Of a stretch of DNA of 64,000 nucleotides, positions 41,228 through 49,960 are shown piece by piece (the stretch's first letter is position 1; every line of letters begins with the position of its first letter). Position numbers and translations under genes: made by a program. The notes under the pieces are model-generated. The model was not told the origin of the DNA, made no database searches, and saw nothing but the letters and a program-made list of their open reading frames with translations. This DNA is from Leptospira kmetyi serovar Malaysia str. Bejo-Iso9. Its GTDB lineage: Bacteria; Spirochaetota; Leptospiria; Leptospirales; Leptospiraceae. The stretch covers positions 1,389,001-1,453,000 of the forward strand of contig NZ_AHMP02000003.1 in the NCBI RefSeq assembly GCF_000243735.2, read 5' to 3'.

Positions 41228-42079
41228 TTATGCCACTCTTACTTTGTATTTTACCGCAATATATGCCGGAGTCGTTTCAGTTCCAAGACGAACGGCTCCT
41301 CCCGCCGGATCATTTTTAGGCGTAAGATCTTCATAACCTCCAAGCCAAATTGCATTATAGCCATAGGTTCCGGAATTAAAGGAATCATTCAAAATTTGCT
41401 TGGTAGATATCAAAAATCTTTGAAACTGGTCCTGTCCCTCGAATCCGGTTGCACCACCATCATAATTTCCGCCCAATGCTTTCGCCCTATTTCCGTGTTG
41501 ACCAGCCCCTCTTGCAAAAATACCTCTTCGATCGGGAACATTATATGTCGTTGAACCATCTCCAAAACCATATTCCACATTTGTAATCATATCCCCCGTC
41601 TGCGAAGCGGTAAGATCCACGATAGTTCCGCTAGCGGTGGTAGAAATTTGAAAATCGTTTGTGGTCGGATTACGGACGTAATATTTTGTAAGCGCCGTAA
41701 CTCCACCACCCGTAAAAGCAAACTTGACCAACTGACCTTCGACACAACCGTGCGCCGTGACGTTAACTCGATCCGTCGCCGGCGTCATGCTCGTGATCGT
41801 TTTATGAATCAAATTCCAAAGCGCTGAAAAACTCGTACGCGAAATTGCTTGCGCATTTGCTTCTTTAAACAAAGCGGAAGAACATTGATCCAAATTATCC
41901 TCTACGATTCCGCCCAGAGGAATCCGAGCCGTTGTAAGATTCGAATCGGTTTGATCGATTCTATCTTTTAAATATTGATCGTTCGAATAGAGACGATCGA
42001 CTTCGTCATCGATCAAATCCCCATCGGCGGGAGTAGTCCTACTCCAGGTAATGGTTTTTGACGGATTGAATATTGCCAT
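41228..42079 (-). CDS. Phage tail fibre/collar protein, copy B
   Basis: This second 283-residue fibre gene is 42 bases upstream of copy A. The N-terminal baseplate-attachment part and the collar region are highly similar to A. The tip (RFLISTKQILNDSF, then NAIWLGGYEDL) is different before the shared C-terminal TTPAYIAVKYKVRVA. A strong AAAGGAG precedes its start. Two fibres with shared ends and different tips suggest two receptor specificities or a store for tip exchange. Confidence 0.83.
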   Translation of the reverse strand: MAIFNPSKTITWSRTTPADGDLIDDEVDRLYSNDQYLKDRIDQTDSNLTTARIPLGGIVEDNLDQCSSALFKEANAQAISRTSFSALWNLIHKTITSMTPATDRVNVTAHGCVEGQLVKFAFTGGGVTALTKYYVRNPTTNDFQISTTASGTIVDLTASQTGDMITNVEYGFGDGSTTYNVPDRRGIFARGAGQHGNRAKALGGNYDGGATGFEGQDQFQRFLISTKQILNDSFNSGTYGYNAIWLGGYEDLTPKNDPAGGAVRLGTETTPAYIAVKYKVRVA

Positions 42080-42107
42080 ATTGACTCCTTTAATTTTTAT
42101 ATAATAT

Positions 42108-42136
42108 TCTAAATTTCATATGTATTTACGAATCAA
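42108..42136 (-). promoter_or_regulatory. Possible separate promoter for the fibre genes
   Basis: On the minus strand TTGATT and TTTAGA are 17 bases apart in the 146-base gap before fibre B, the longest gap of the module. It would let the fibre genes be expressed apart from the tail genes. Confidence 0.3.
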
Positions 42137-42225
42137 CTCGAAGATCTGATGCATTCTTACGTCAGTCACGTTAACAGAAAAGGATAAACATACAAAAAGA
42201 ACAAGTCCTGCATATAACTCAGACC

Positions 42226-43200
42226 TTATACAAACTCTTCGTGAATCGCAAAGTCATAAACGATCAAATTGTCCTTAGGCTTAGAAGGAAATGTTTTCAA
42301 AAAGACCAAGTTCCCATCTCGATCAAATAACCCGAGTTCGTTGATTCCCGCTCCGATAGCCTCTGCTTGTTTGATCGACGTTTTAAAAACTCTCGAACCA
42401 TCCGAATTGTTTTGAATTTCAATCGACTTTCTCAAAACTTCGTTTTGCAATCCGATATCGTCTGCTTGAGGAATTCTCGGCGTTCCAGCGCTCAAACCGC
42501 CGATCCCGAACGCAATCTGGCTCGGTAAAATTTTTACGTTTGGAATCGAAAGCATTGTGACACCGTTCATTGTCCATGTTTGGTCTAACGCAGATGAGCG
42601 CCGAGCCGAGTTGTAAAGTCTTCCGCCTAACGTGGACATTTCAAATCGATACCGAATGATCGCTTTCACTCCACCCGCTCGAATTTGCGCCATCGCTTTG
42701 TTAAACTCCGGGGCGACCACAACCGAATCGACCGAACCGGAAAAAATGACTTCGATCGTTGCAGGACGTTTCGTGCTTCCGGAGAGAGGATATTCTCCGT
42801 TTAAAGTAAGCATTGCGTCCAAGAGCATCGGCTCACCGCCGTAGCAAAGTTCTTTGATTTCATATAACGTTCCCGTTCCCGCGAGGATTTGCGAGCCGAT
42901 CTCGTTCATGGAATGAATATCGCCTTTCGACTTTCTTTTTTGTCTTGCGATCGAAAGAAAAACCCTATAACGAAAATCATCCATCCCGTCTCTGGGTTGT
43001 TTTAGATTTTTACCGATCAGATCCAGAATGGCACCGCTCTGAGTTCTGAAGTCGGTCACTCCCTTGGAGGATTCGAGCACGTTACGCGCTTCGTTTAACA
43101 ATTCAAGATCGGCTTTCCATTTTTTTCCGATTTGAGAATCTTCCTCTCTCGTAAAAAGGGAAGAAGGATACTTTTGAAGAACTTCATTCAATTCGGTCAT
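42226..43200 (-). CDS. Phage tail protein I-like baseplate protein (DUF2612-like)
   Basis: The 324-residue protein directly follows the gpJ-like gene and overlaps it by four bases, as gpI follows gpJ in P2-type phages. The N-terminal part has VTDFRTQSGAILDLIGKNL and DDFRYRVFLSIARQK, typical of DUF2612-type tail proteins that link the baseplate wedge to the fibre. The C-terminal half resembles a fibre attachment region. It is followed by the tail fibre genes. Confidence 0.72.
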   Translation of the reverse strand: MTELNEVLQKYPSSLFTREEDSQIGKKWKADLELLNEARNVLESSKGVTDFRTQSGAILDLIGKNLKQPRDGMDDFRYRVFLSIARQKRKSKGDIHSMNEIGSQILAGTGTLYEIKELCYGGEPMLLDAMLTLNGEYPLSGSTKRPATIEVIFSGSVDSVVVAPEFNKAMAQIRAGGVKAIIRYRFEMSTLGGRLYNSARRSSALDQTWTMNGVTMLSIPNVKILPSQIAFGIGGLSAGTPRIPQADDIGLQNEVLRKSIEIQNNSDGSRVFKTSIKQAEAIGAGINELGLFDRDGNLVFLKTFPSKPKDNLIVYDFAIHEEFV

Positions 43201-44411
43201 ATGAGGTTCACCTGAATATTCGCCGTGATCAGCTTCGCTCTTTGACGACTGTTGATCGAAAGTTCGTCCAAAGTCGCGGGAGAAGATAAACCGACCTTTG
43301 CAGTCATGGATTTAATTCCTAAAACTTTAACGGAATCGTATTCGCTGAGTCCGCTCTGAGACGCGATCAACTTCCAAGAGAATACGTCTGCACCGGTTCC
43401 GTCTCCTTTGAAAGCGGTGGAAGTCGCGCCGATCGTGTCGACGCCGCCGACTACTTTGATACAATTCGTTTTAACGATCGTTTCCGAACCCGGAACCCAA
43501 AGAGCTAAATCTCGAACGATATCGATCTTTACGAAAACGAGAACGTCGGCAGGACGATTGAAGTGATACGTTCTTGCGACGCCCTTCGTATCGAGAACGG
43601 TCGCGTTTTGAGAGCCGAAAGATTCGATTCCTCCGGGCCAGTTTCTCAAAAGAGTTTCGCCGATTTCTTCGGGGGTTCCTCCTTCGATCACCGCTTCCAT
43701 CGAATGCGGAGGTCTACCGTCCACATCGACAAAGTCGGTATTGTTTTCGTAAACGATCGCGGTTAAAACGGATTCTATCTGATTCAAAACACCTTGTACG
43801 TTCGCTGCGGAAGAACCTCCGTTGATTCCTTCATTTAAGAATCGATTCAAATACTCGACGTCGGTTTCGATCGATCTTCCTCCTCTCGCGGGTTCCGGGT
43901 TCGTAACGGAATCCACACCGGCGATCGCGGTATTGATCGTAGTGATCGCGTTAGCCGCAACATCTCCGTTGATTCCGTATTCGAGACTCAGGGCTTGCGC
44001 GTTTAAAATCACGAATCCTCCGGCAATCACACCGGATTGAATCGTGATGAATTGAAGGCCGCTTCCGGTTTGACAGATCGTTCCCACGTCGACGAAGGAA
44101 CCGTTCACTCCCAAAAATTTTAATGCGACAATGGATCGTTTTGCGGGTTGGCGTTCGCTCCCTAAAGGATTCAAAACCCGATCCAAAGAAGCGCCGGTCG
44201 CGGTATGCGCGAAGTTGGAATAAAAAACGGATTCCGCGAGTTGATGGATGGAATCCAACTCGTCCGCGAGAATTCTCATTCTCATTCCGTCCTCGCTCAA
44301 GATAGAAAGATCGATGTCCTGTCCCAAACTCGTTTTATATTTTTCCTCGAGATCGGAAAGAATTTCGTCTCTTGTCTTACGAATAAATCCCTGTTCAGTC
44401 ACACCGGCCAT
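43197..44411 (-). CDS. Baseplate J/gp47-like protein
   Basis: The protein has 404 residues from ATG 44411, with GGAGGAGG upstream; a longer frame would run into the gp25-like gene. The N-terminus GFIRKTRDEILSDLEEKYK and LDRVLNPLGSERQPA, then GRSIETDVEYLNRFL, are typical of baseplate J proteins, which form the wedge of contractile tails. It overlaps the next gene by four bases and lies two bases after the gp25-like gene. Confidence 0.88.
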   Translation of the reverse strand: MAGVTEQGFIRKTRDEILSDLEEKYKTSLGQDIDLSILSEDGMRMRILADELDSIHQLAESVFYSNFAHTATGASLDRVLNPLGSERQPAKRSIVALKFLGVNGSFVDVGTICQTGSGLQFITIQSGVIAGGFVILNAQALSLEYGINGDVAANAITTINTAIAGVDSVTNPEPARGGRSIETDVEYLNRFLNEGINGGSSAANVQGVLNQIESVLTAIVYENNTDFVDVDGRPPHSMEAVIEGGTPEEIGETLLRNWPGGIESFGSQNATVLDTKGVARTYHFNRPADVLVFVKIDIVRDLALWVPGSETIVKTNCIKVVGGVDTIGATSTAFKGDGTGADVFSWKLIASQSGLSEYDSVKVLGIKSMTAKVGLSSPATLDELSINSRQRAKLITANIQVNLI

Positions 44412-44413
44412 AA

Positions 44414-44758
44414 TCAAACCTCCTCCGTTACGGTTCCGAAAATAGTATTTGCAGAAAATTGAATATGAATTCTTCTTTCGGAATCGTTCGATTCCACGAT
44501 TTCGATATTGTTTACCGAAACGGTTTCCGGATCTTTGATGAGAATTTTTCGAATCTCGACCAACACTCGCTCTCTTGGAATTTTCGTCGAAAAAACCGTG
44601 AACCAATCCAAACCTACGAGCGGTTCGTAAACGGATTCGCCCAAAGAAAGACGAATCGCGTGTTTGATTCTTTGCGAATAATATTCGGCGTTTTCCAATA
44701 TTACCGGCTTTCCTCGGAAACGGACGACGTCCCCGTTTTCAATTTTGATTCCTTTCAT
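44414..44758 (-). CDS. Baseplate gp25/W-like protein
   Basis: The 114-residue protein matches the gp25/W-like family by size, place and pattern: ENAEYYSQRIKHAIRLSLGES near the N-terminus, and a central IPRERVLVEIRKIL. gp25 sits in the baseplate wedge and starts sheath assembly. It overlaps the spike gene by four bases and is followed after two bases by the gpJ-like gene, the same order as in P2 and other myophages. Confidence 0.83.
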   Translation of the reverse strand: MKGIKIENGDVVRFRGKPVILENAEYYSQRIKHAIRLSLGESVYEPLVGLDWFTVFSTKIPRERVLVEIRKILIKDPETVSVNNIEIVESNDSERRIHIQFSANTIFGTVTEEV

Positions 44759-45438
44759 CCTATCTTCACCTTGTTCGAAAGAATTTGATCCACTTCCGCC
44801 TTTCTCATAGTGAGTTGATTTACGACCGAAGCTCCGAGACCTGCGGGAGCGCCGAGAGTGGTGTTCGTAGTAAACGCTCCGGCGTTGTTTATAAAAACGT
44901 CCAAAATCGCTTTGATCAAATCGGCCAACGTTTCACCTAACACCGCGTATTCGGAAAGATCCGCTATGCCGCCTTGAATTTTGATACGATCGTCCTCCAA
45001 CTGAATGAGCGATTTACCTTCTTTATTTCCGATGATTAAACCGGATTGACCCGCCGTAGTCGCCGGGGCCTCGGTCTCTCCTTTAAAGCCGCTCACGATG
45101 CAAGCGCTTTGAAGATCGAATAAGGAATCGGAAACGACCGAACTTACGCCGCGAACCGCATCCGAAATATCGTGCGTGGAAAAGGAAATCCAAACCTTGT
45201 CCCCTCGTTTGTAATCGGGTTTGATATAAAAATCGCCGGCCCACAAGGTTCCCACCCTTACGTTGGAAAGAATCGGAAAGGATTTTTCCTCACCCGCTCC
45301 GTCCTTTTGTTTAAACGGAATTTTAACGTTAGCCGTCATCTCGTTCGGATTGAAGGAATCTATGATTCCGGGCAAACCTACTTGAACCCTAGAAAGCGAT
45401 TTTTGCATCGCGGCGAGAATCATTTCATCGAGACTCAT
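44755..45438 (-). CDS. Tail spike, Gp138-type membrane-puncturing protein
   Basis: The protein has 227 residues from ATG 45438, chosen because this start overlaps the hub stop by four bases and GGAGG lies ten bases upstream. The N-terminal OB-fold region (GLPGIIDSFNPNEMTANVKI, then FPILSNVRVG and RGDKVWISFS) matches Gp138/gpV-type spikes. The Gly-rich C-terminus would form the triple-stranded needle. It punctures the outer membrane when the sheath contracts. No lysozyme domain is seen in it. Confidence 0.8.
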   Translation of the reverse strand: MSLDEMILAAMQKSLSRVQVGLPGIIDSFNPNEMTANVKIPFKQKDGAGEEKSFPILSNVRVGTLWAGDFYIKPDYKRGDKVWISFSTHDISDAVRGVSSVVSDSLFDLQSACIVSGFKGETEAPATTAGQSGLIIGNKEGKSLIQLEDDRIKIQGGIADLSEYAVLGETLADLIKAILDVFINNAGAFTTNTTLGAPAGLGASVVNQLTMRKAEVDQILSNKVKIG

Positions 45439-46253
45439 AAAGGCAACACCTCCAATTCGGAATAACATTCGGATTTAAGCGTGGAAAAAAAATGTTTCCC
45501 TTTTACGATCCTACAATCCGCGTCGAGACCTCCTCCTTTTACGGAGACGATCACATTCTTTTTGAATTTATGTCGAAACAGGCTTTTGATTTTCCAAGTG
45601 GTCTGTTCTTTTTCCGGAGTTCCGATCAAACCGGAAGAATCGTCCAAAAAAATCGCGCTCGGTTTTTTCTGAGGTTGTAAAGAATCAATGTGAAGAAGAC
45701 CGTCTTGAAACCAATATTGCGTTTTGGTCAAAGAACAAAAGCGACGGATACAATCGCCTAACGAAGTATTGGCGCTGAAATTTATGATCTTATTATCGGC
45801 GATGTTGATTCTTCCCGGCTTGAGATCGCCTCGATCCAGAATATCGAGAATCACGGTCATCGCAGGAAGTTTACTATACGTTTTCATAATATAAAAACTC
45901 GACCATGCGCCCGCGTTTGCGCTGATCTGAAATTCCAGAATCCGATTCGTTCCGTCTTGTGTCATCTTAGGACGAATCACTTCTCCGCTCACGACCAGAC
46001 CGTTCTCGTCCTTATAACCCGCGTTTAAAAACGCGCTCGGATATTGCAATCCGCCACCTTTCGACTTACCCTCGATCAAGTTCATCGTATCTTGGTTTAC
46101 GTTGTATAAGGTCACCGTGGTCAAATTCATCGGACCGATCTCGGTTTCAAACTCGATGTCGAAAGGAGGATACGTGAATTCTTTTCCGCTTCCCGTTTTG
46201 GGAAGAATCTCCAGAGAAGCGACTCTTCCGAATAATTTCGGATTTCCGGTCAT
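45435..46253 (-). CDS. Baseplate hub protein
   Basis: This 272-residue protein sits between plug and spike genes, overlapping each by four bases. It has the pattern of a gp27/gpD-like hub: strand-rich, with PPFDIEFETEIGPMNLTTV at the N-terminus and a C-terminal ending DCRIVKGKHFFSTLKSECY that recalls phage hub proteins in which the last domain contacts the spike. By position it links the tail tube to the spike. The call rests on order and pattern; the sequence similarity I can see is modest. Confidence 0.7.
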   Translation of the reverse strand: MTGNPKLFGRVASLEILPKTGSGKEFTYPPFDIEFETEIGPMNLTTVTLYNVNQDTMNLIEGKSKGGGLQYPSAFLNAGYKDENGLVVSGEVIRPKMTQDGTNRILEFQISANAGAWSSFYIMKTYSKLPAMTVILDILDRGDLKPGRINIADNKIINFSANTSLGDCIRRFCSLTKTQYWFQDGLLHIDSLQPQKKPSAIFLDDSSGLIGTPEKEQTTWKIKSLFRHKFKKNVIVSVKGGGLDADCRIVKGKHFFSTLKSECYSELEVLPL

Positions 46254-46588
46254 AACACGTCCTCCATATAAATTTGTACGGTGGAACCCAACGTGCCCCG
46301 ATTCACGGGGATGTCTTTATATTCTTCCCTGTAAAGATCTTCGAGATCCAAGGGTTTGAGAAGAATTGAAATCGGAAACTCGTCCACGACTACATGATTA
46401 AAAGGAACTCCATACACAAGACGGGAAGAAAACAAATCGTTTCCGTCCTGATCTCTTACGAGAACCGTGATAAAATCCCCCACTTCGTTGTACGCGAATT
46501 CGAATTCGTAATCTTTGGAACCGATCTCGTAAGTGTTGCGGATCGGAAATACGTTTGGATCTACGGGTAAATATTTGAATATTGGCAT
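46250..46588 (-). CDS. Baseplate plug-like protein
   Basis: The 112-residue protein has the pattern of small baseplate plug proteins (Pam3 gp18-like): an N-terminal YEFEFAYNEVGDFITVLVRD, an inner GNDLFSSRLVYG, then an acidic C-terminal region. In simple myophages the plug closes the tail tube until contraction. It overlaps the hub gene by four bases and follows the Dit-like gene after 20. Confidence 0.65.
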   Translation of the reverse strand: MPIFKYLPVDPNVFPIRNTYEIGSKDYEFEFAYNEVGDFITVLVRDQDGNDLFSSRLVYGVPFNHVVVDEFPISILLKPLDLEDLYREEYKDIPVNRGTLGSTVQIYMEDVL

Positions 46589-46608
46589 ATACTAAAATTC
46601 TAACCTTA

Positions 46609-47211
46609 TTATTTTACGGGCTCTTCCGATTTGGAAACTTCTTTAGTCGGTTTTTTTCCGCCCGATTTCACGCTCTTCAATTCTCTCGTCTTCGCTTCCG
46701 CGATCAAAATCGGAAAAATGGAAATCGAAATCGGAATGTCGTCTCCCGTGTCCTTGGATTCGGAAAAGGAAATGTCTCCGAGAAGAAGATTCGGAATCTC
46801 GTCCACCGACCTTCCCAAGTATCGTTTATCGGGATCGTCCGGTTCAACGTAACGAAAGATAGAAGGCAACATCGATAAAACACGGCTGATAATTCCGCCG
46901 GTCCCGTAACCCAATAACGTAAGAAGGGTTCCGCTCGTCTGCCAAGCGATCAACGTTTCCAATTTTTCATCGACCGTTTTGTTTGATAGGGTCAAAACTC
47001 CGAACGAGGAAGATAAAAGAGCGCTTAACGTGATTCCTCTGTTTCCCGGAATCACATGGTCCGTCAGCATCGTTTTTCCTTTTTCCTTTTCGACCGTGTG
47101 TTTCGTAATTTCCGCCGGATACGTATATTGCAAATCGAAGGAAACGTTCATCTCGATCTCAACATCGCCGTCCGTAAGCGCGATCGTATCTCGTCCCGTT
47201 ATCATTCCCAT
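46609..47211 (-). CDS. Dit-like baseplate/tail protein
   Basis: The 200-residue protein sits immediately after the tape measure gene (two bases), where Dit-like or tail-hub proteins are found in simple myophages. The N-terminal 110 residues are strand-rich (TDGDVEIEMNVSFDLQYTY, then HVIPGNRGITLSALLSS), and the C-terminal tail is a Lys/Ser-rich, probably disordered extension. It would join the tail tube to the baseplate. The call rests largely on gene order. Confidence 0.62.
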   Translation of the reverse strand: MGMITGRDTIALTDGDVEIEMNVSFDLQYTYPAEITKHTVEKEKGKTMLTDHVIPGNRGITLSALLSSSFGVLTLSNKTVDEKLETLIAWQTSGTLLTLLGYGTGGIISRVLSMLPSIFRYVEPDDPDKRYLGRSVDEIPNLLLGDISFSESKDTGDDIPISISIFPILIAEAKTRELKSVKSGGKKPTKEVSKSEEPVK

Positions 47212-47213
47212 GA

Positions 47214-48854
47214 TTATGCTCCTTCCGGCGTAAGACCGGATGCGATCCCGATCTTTAACGCGATTTTATCCAGTTCTTTTTCCAAATAAGACGCGAATGC
47301 TTTCGCGTCGTCTTTCGTGCTCGCAGAACCTAACACTAAATTGGCGATATTTATTGATATAGGATTGGATCCGCCTCGATTCTTTTTAGAATTTCCTAAA
47401 GTTCCCAAGTCCTTTACGGCTACGACGTTATCGTCCGGGTGAAATTTGACGATCTCGCCGTGTTTTGTAATCAGAGCGTCGTTCACATTGGTGACGTTTC
47501 CGGTCTCAGCGGGCGGAGCTCCCGACGCTTTCAAAAGACCGAACAAGGATCCGATCTTGGAATTCTGAAACGAACTTACGAGACTCATGAATCCGTTTTT
47601 TACGGCCTCCAGTATTCTATTAAAGTTTTTGAATATTAGAATGATCCCGCCGATAACCAACCCGATCGCGACACCCGCTGCGATAAACGGAATGAGAGGA
47701 GCCACTGCGCTCCAAGCGGCGACCGCAAGCGCACCGAACACTCCCACGACAACGCTTCCCAAAAGGATCATGGTCGTTTGTAGTCTTTCGGACGCATCTT
47801 CTCCCGTGGTAAAGTAATCGATTAAATCCGAGAACATATCGAAGAGAGGTTTCATCGATTCCACCATTTTCGTTCCCATATTTTCCGATAAACGGCTCAT
47901 TCCTCCGTCGAATCGTTCCAAGATCGAAGACGCTGTTTTCATATCCTCTGCATAAGAATTTTGTAATGTTTTATTCTTATTGATCGCTTGAAAAATCAGC
48001 TCTTCCCTTGCGATTCTTTTGTCCGCTTCGGACATTCCGGAACGGTTGATCTTCTCGAAATCTTTGGAGTAAGAGGAAAAAAGAGATCCGCTATTTTTTA
48101 AGAATTCGTTATTACCCGATTCGATCGCGTCAAAAGCCTGCTTCATAGACGAAGACAGTTCATTCCCGGTCAGCTTACTTGCCATTTGGAGACCGGAAAG
48201 ATTCTTCGTGATAAAATCGATCGATTGTCCCGATCGAATCGCATCATCCGCGATTTTTGTAAGTTCCGCTTGTGTATGAAGTCCTTTGGAAGTTTTAATC
48301 GTGTTATTGATCGCGGTTTGAAGTTTGGAATATCCGTCTCCCGCCAGATTCTTTAAGATCGATCTTTGTTTATCCAATTCGATTCCGGATTTAAAAGATG
48401 GAACTATAACCTGTTGAAAAGCGAACGTAGCGACCGTGCTTAGGTTTGAAAAAGCGCCGCTCAGACGGGAAGTCTTTGCGGCATTCGTAGCCAACCCCGA
48501 GTCCAAAGCCTTGACTTTTTTTCCGGCGTCATCGGCGGACCTTGCCATCTCCGAAAACGGATTCGACAATTTCGCCATTCCTTTCAATTTGGAAGAAAGA
48601 CCGCTCAGGCTCGAGTCGAGTTTTTTTGTCTGTTCCGTAAAAGTCGATAATTCGGATTTCTTACTCGCAAAACTCGAAACGGAATCCTTCAATGCCTTCC
48701 AAGATTTGACTCCTCTTTGAGAAACCAAAGTCATCGCATCAGAAAAAGCTAATACTTGATCCTTTAGTTTTTTTACGTCCTTCTCAATTAGGGCGAAGGA
48801 ATCCTTCGGATCCACAGAAATTTTTATCTTAACGTTTACGTCCCGCTCGGCCAT
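47214..48854 (-). CDS. Tail tape measure protein
   Basis: The 546-residue protein is mostly helical with coiled-coil-like stretches (about 20-330), then a hydrophobic region (about 345-410, GSVVVGVFGALAVAAWSAV and onward), and a Gly/Lys-rich tail. This is the pattern of tape measure proteins. It lies in the usual position after the tail chaperones and before the baseplate genes. At about 1.5 angstrom per residue for such rulers, its length implies a tail of roughly 80 nm, short for a myophage. The hydrophobic part may enter the target's inner membrane. Confidence 0.85.
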   Translation of the reverse strand: MAERDVNVKIKISVDPKDSFALIEKDVKKLKDQVLAFSDAMTLVSQRGVKSWKALKDSVSSFASKKSELSTFTEQTKKLDSSLSGLSSKLKGMAKLSNPFSEMARSADDAGKKVKALDSGLATNAAKTSRLSGAFSNLSTVATFAFQQVIVPSFKSGIELDKQRSILKNLAGDGYSKLQTAINNTIKTSKGLHTQAELTKIADDAIRSGQSIDFITKNLSGLQMASKLTGNELSSSMKQAFDAIESGNNEFLKNSGSLFSSYSKDFEKINRSGMSEADKRIAREELIFQAINKNKTLQNSYAEDMKTASSILERFDGGMSRLSENMGTKMVESMKPLFDMFSDLIDYFTTGEDASERLQTTMILLGSVVVGVFGALAVAAWSAVAPLIPFIAAGVAIGLVIGGIILIFKNFNRILEAVKNGFMSLVSSFQNSKIGSLFGLLKASGAPPAETGNVTNVNDALITKHGEIVKFHPDDNVVAVKDLGTLGNSKKNRGGSNPISINIANLVLGSASTKDDAKAFASYLEKELDKIALKIGIASGLTPEGA

Positions 48855-48888
48855 ATTCTTTCCTATTCCAATCCTTTTTTATCGGAGA

Positions 48889-49107
48889 CTAAAAACCCGA
48901 ACCGTGAATCAGTTTCGCCAGAAACTTCAGTTCTTCCGCTTTTTCTTCCGCTTCTCTTTTTTTCCTGCGATCCACCACTTCCAATATTTTCATATAAAGA
49001 ACGGTGGGCGCGTCCTCGAGCTCCTTGCTCGTAAACTGCGCCGCACCGAGGATGAAAGGTTTCCAGAAGAAAAGTTCACGATCGATCTCTTCATCAATCC
49101 ACTTCAT
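48889..49107 (-). CDS. Tail chaperone, downstream part of a probable frameshifted pair
   Basis: The 72-residue open frame from ATG 49107 is acidic and helical (FTSKELEDAPTVLYMKILEV, then a charged helix). The same frame stays open upstream of its ATG to 49182, overlapping the end of the preceding gene, and reads protein-like (SWNKRFPDLRYNPSAEEW). In most tailed phages the gene before the tape measure is made as a short form and, by frameshift, a longer G-T form. This is likely the T part. It may also start on its own at 49107, where GGAAG lies upstream. Confidence 0.7.
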   Translation of the reverse strand: MKWIDEEIDRELFFWKPFILGAAQFTSKELEDAPTVLYMKILEVVDRRKKREAEEKAEELKFLAKLIHGSGF

Positions 49108-49150
49108 CCATTCTTCCGCGGAAGGGTTGTATCTCAGATCCGGGAATCGT

Positions 49151-49540
49151 TTATTCCAACTCCCACTTAAGAAATCGATTCGCTACATTCAGCCAGACCT
49201 CCACGTGATTCGGCTCAATGATGTCTAACGTAGGCTCGAAGGAATGACCCATCGGTCTGACGCAGAACTTGAAGAATTTGTCCATCAGTTTATCCTGATT
49301 GAGTCCTTCGGTCAAAGAGATCGACTCTTGTCTCCAACGGAGAGCCTTACGATTTCCCGGATGTTGAAGTTTATATCTGCGTCCGTCCACGAAATGAATC
49401 TGTGCGACCTTCGCGTCGTCGTCGATCGTCTCCAAAATCGGTTCCGATGGAAAAACGGAAACTTCCGATTCCAGCGATTCCTTTTTAACGAAAACCCTTT
49501 CCGGTTGAACCGAGTCTTTCGAAACGTTATCCGTCATCAT
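49151..49540 (-). CDS. Tail assembly chaperone, upstream part
   Basis: The protein has 129 residues from ATG 49540, with AAAGGAG upstream and a four-base overlap with the tail tube stop. It sits in the place of the lambda G-like tail chaperone, between tube and tape measure. A core (KVAQIHFVDGRRYKLQHPG, then FCVRPMG and EVWLNVANRFLKW) is compatible with this role, though I recognise no named family. Its end probably allows a frameshift into the next frame to give a longer form (see 49154-49182). Confidence 0.72.
   Translation of the reverse strand: MMTDNVSKDSVQPERVFVKKESLESEVSVFPSEPILETIDDDAKVAQIHFVDGRRYKLQHPGNRKALRWRQESISLTEGLNQDKLMDKFFKFCVRPMGHSFEPTLDIIEPNHVEVWLNVANRFLKWELE
49154..49182 (-). 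other. Probable programmed frameshift window, +1 or -2
   Basis: Between the stop TAG of the downstream frame (49185-49183) and the TAA of the upstream frame (49153-49151), both frames are open. The minus-strand window contains TTT-CTT-AAG; slipping one base forward on CTT (to TTA) joins the frames, the same slip as in the Ty1 CTT-AGG site. A -2 slip would also join them, as in phage Mu. Confidence 0.5.
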
Positions 49541-49947
49541 GCGGTTATCACTCCTTTGTAATCGGGAAGAAGAAACACCCAGACCATGTCCTTGTATTCT
49601 TTTCCCTTTTCGATGTTCGGTCTTTCCCAAACTCTTCCTTGTGCGGAGAAACCCAACATTCCGCCGTCGCTCTTATCCTTGATCGTAAACACACAGGGAA
49701 GTCTTCCTTCTCCCAATGCGAAGAAGTATTGGTTCTCGGGAGAATCACCCATAAGAGTCAGAGTCAACTTTACTCTTCCGTCATATACTTCGGAGATGTT
49801 CCAATCCCCTTTAATTCCCACTTGAGAGAGAATATACTCTTTCGTTACGGGTTCGATTTTAAAGAACCCGTCCGCTTGGCTCATGCCGGACACGTCTCGT
49901 CCGTTGCAGTTCACGTTTAATTTCTTTGGATCCCAAATACCGTTCAT
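49537..49947 (-). CDS. Phage tail tube protein (DUF3277-like)
   Basis: The 136-residue protein follows the sheath gene after 13 bases, the usual place of the tail tube. It is strand-rich, with SQADGFFKIEPVTKEYI, VKLTLTLMGDSPENQYF and a GRVWERPN segment, similar to DUF3277-type structural proteins that form the inner tube of contractile tails paired with DUF3383 sheaths. It would polymerise as hexamer rings inside the sheath. Confidence 0.78.
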   Translation of the reverse strand: MNGIWDPKKLNVNCNGRDVSGMSQADGFFKIEPVTKEYILSQVGIKGDWNISEVYDGRVKLTLTLMGDSPENQYFFALGEGRLPCVFTIKDKSDGGMLGFSAQGRVWERPNIEKGKEYKDMVWVFLLPDYKGVITA

Positions 49948-49960
49948 TCTTGATTGCTCC

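Noticed and set aside
44412..44606. Longer N-terminus for the gpJ-like protein
   Set aside because: It would overlap the gp25-like gene fully out of phase. A strong GGAGG lies at the shorter start.
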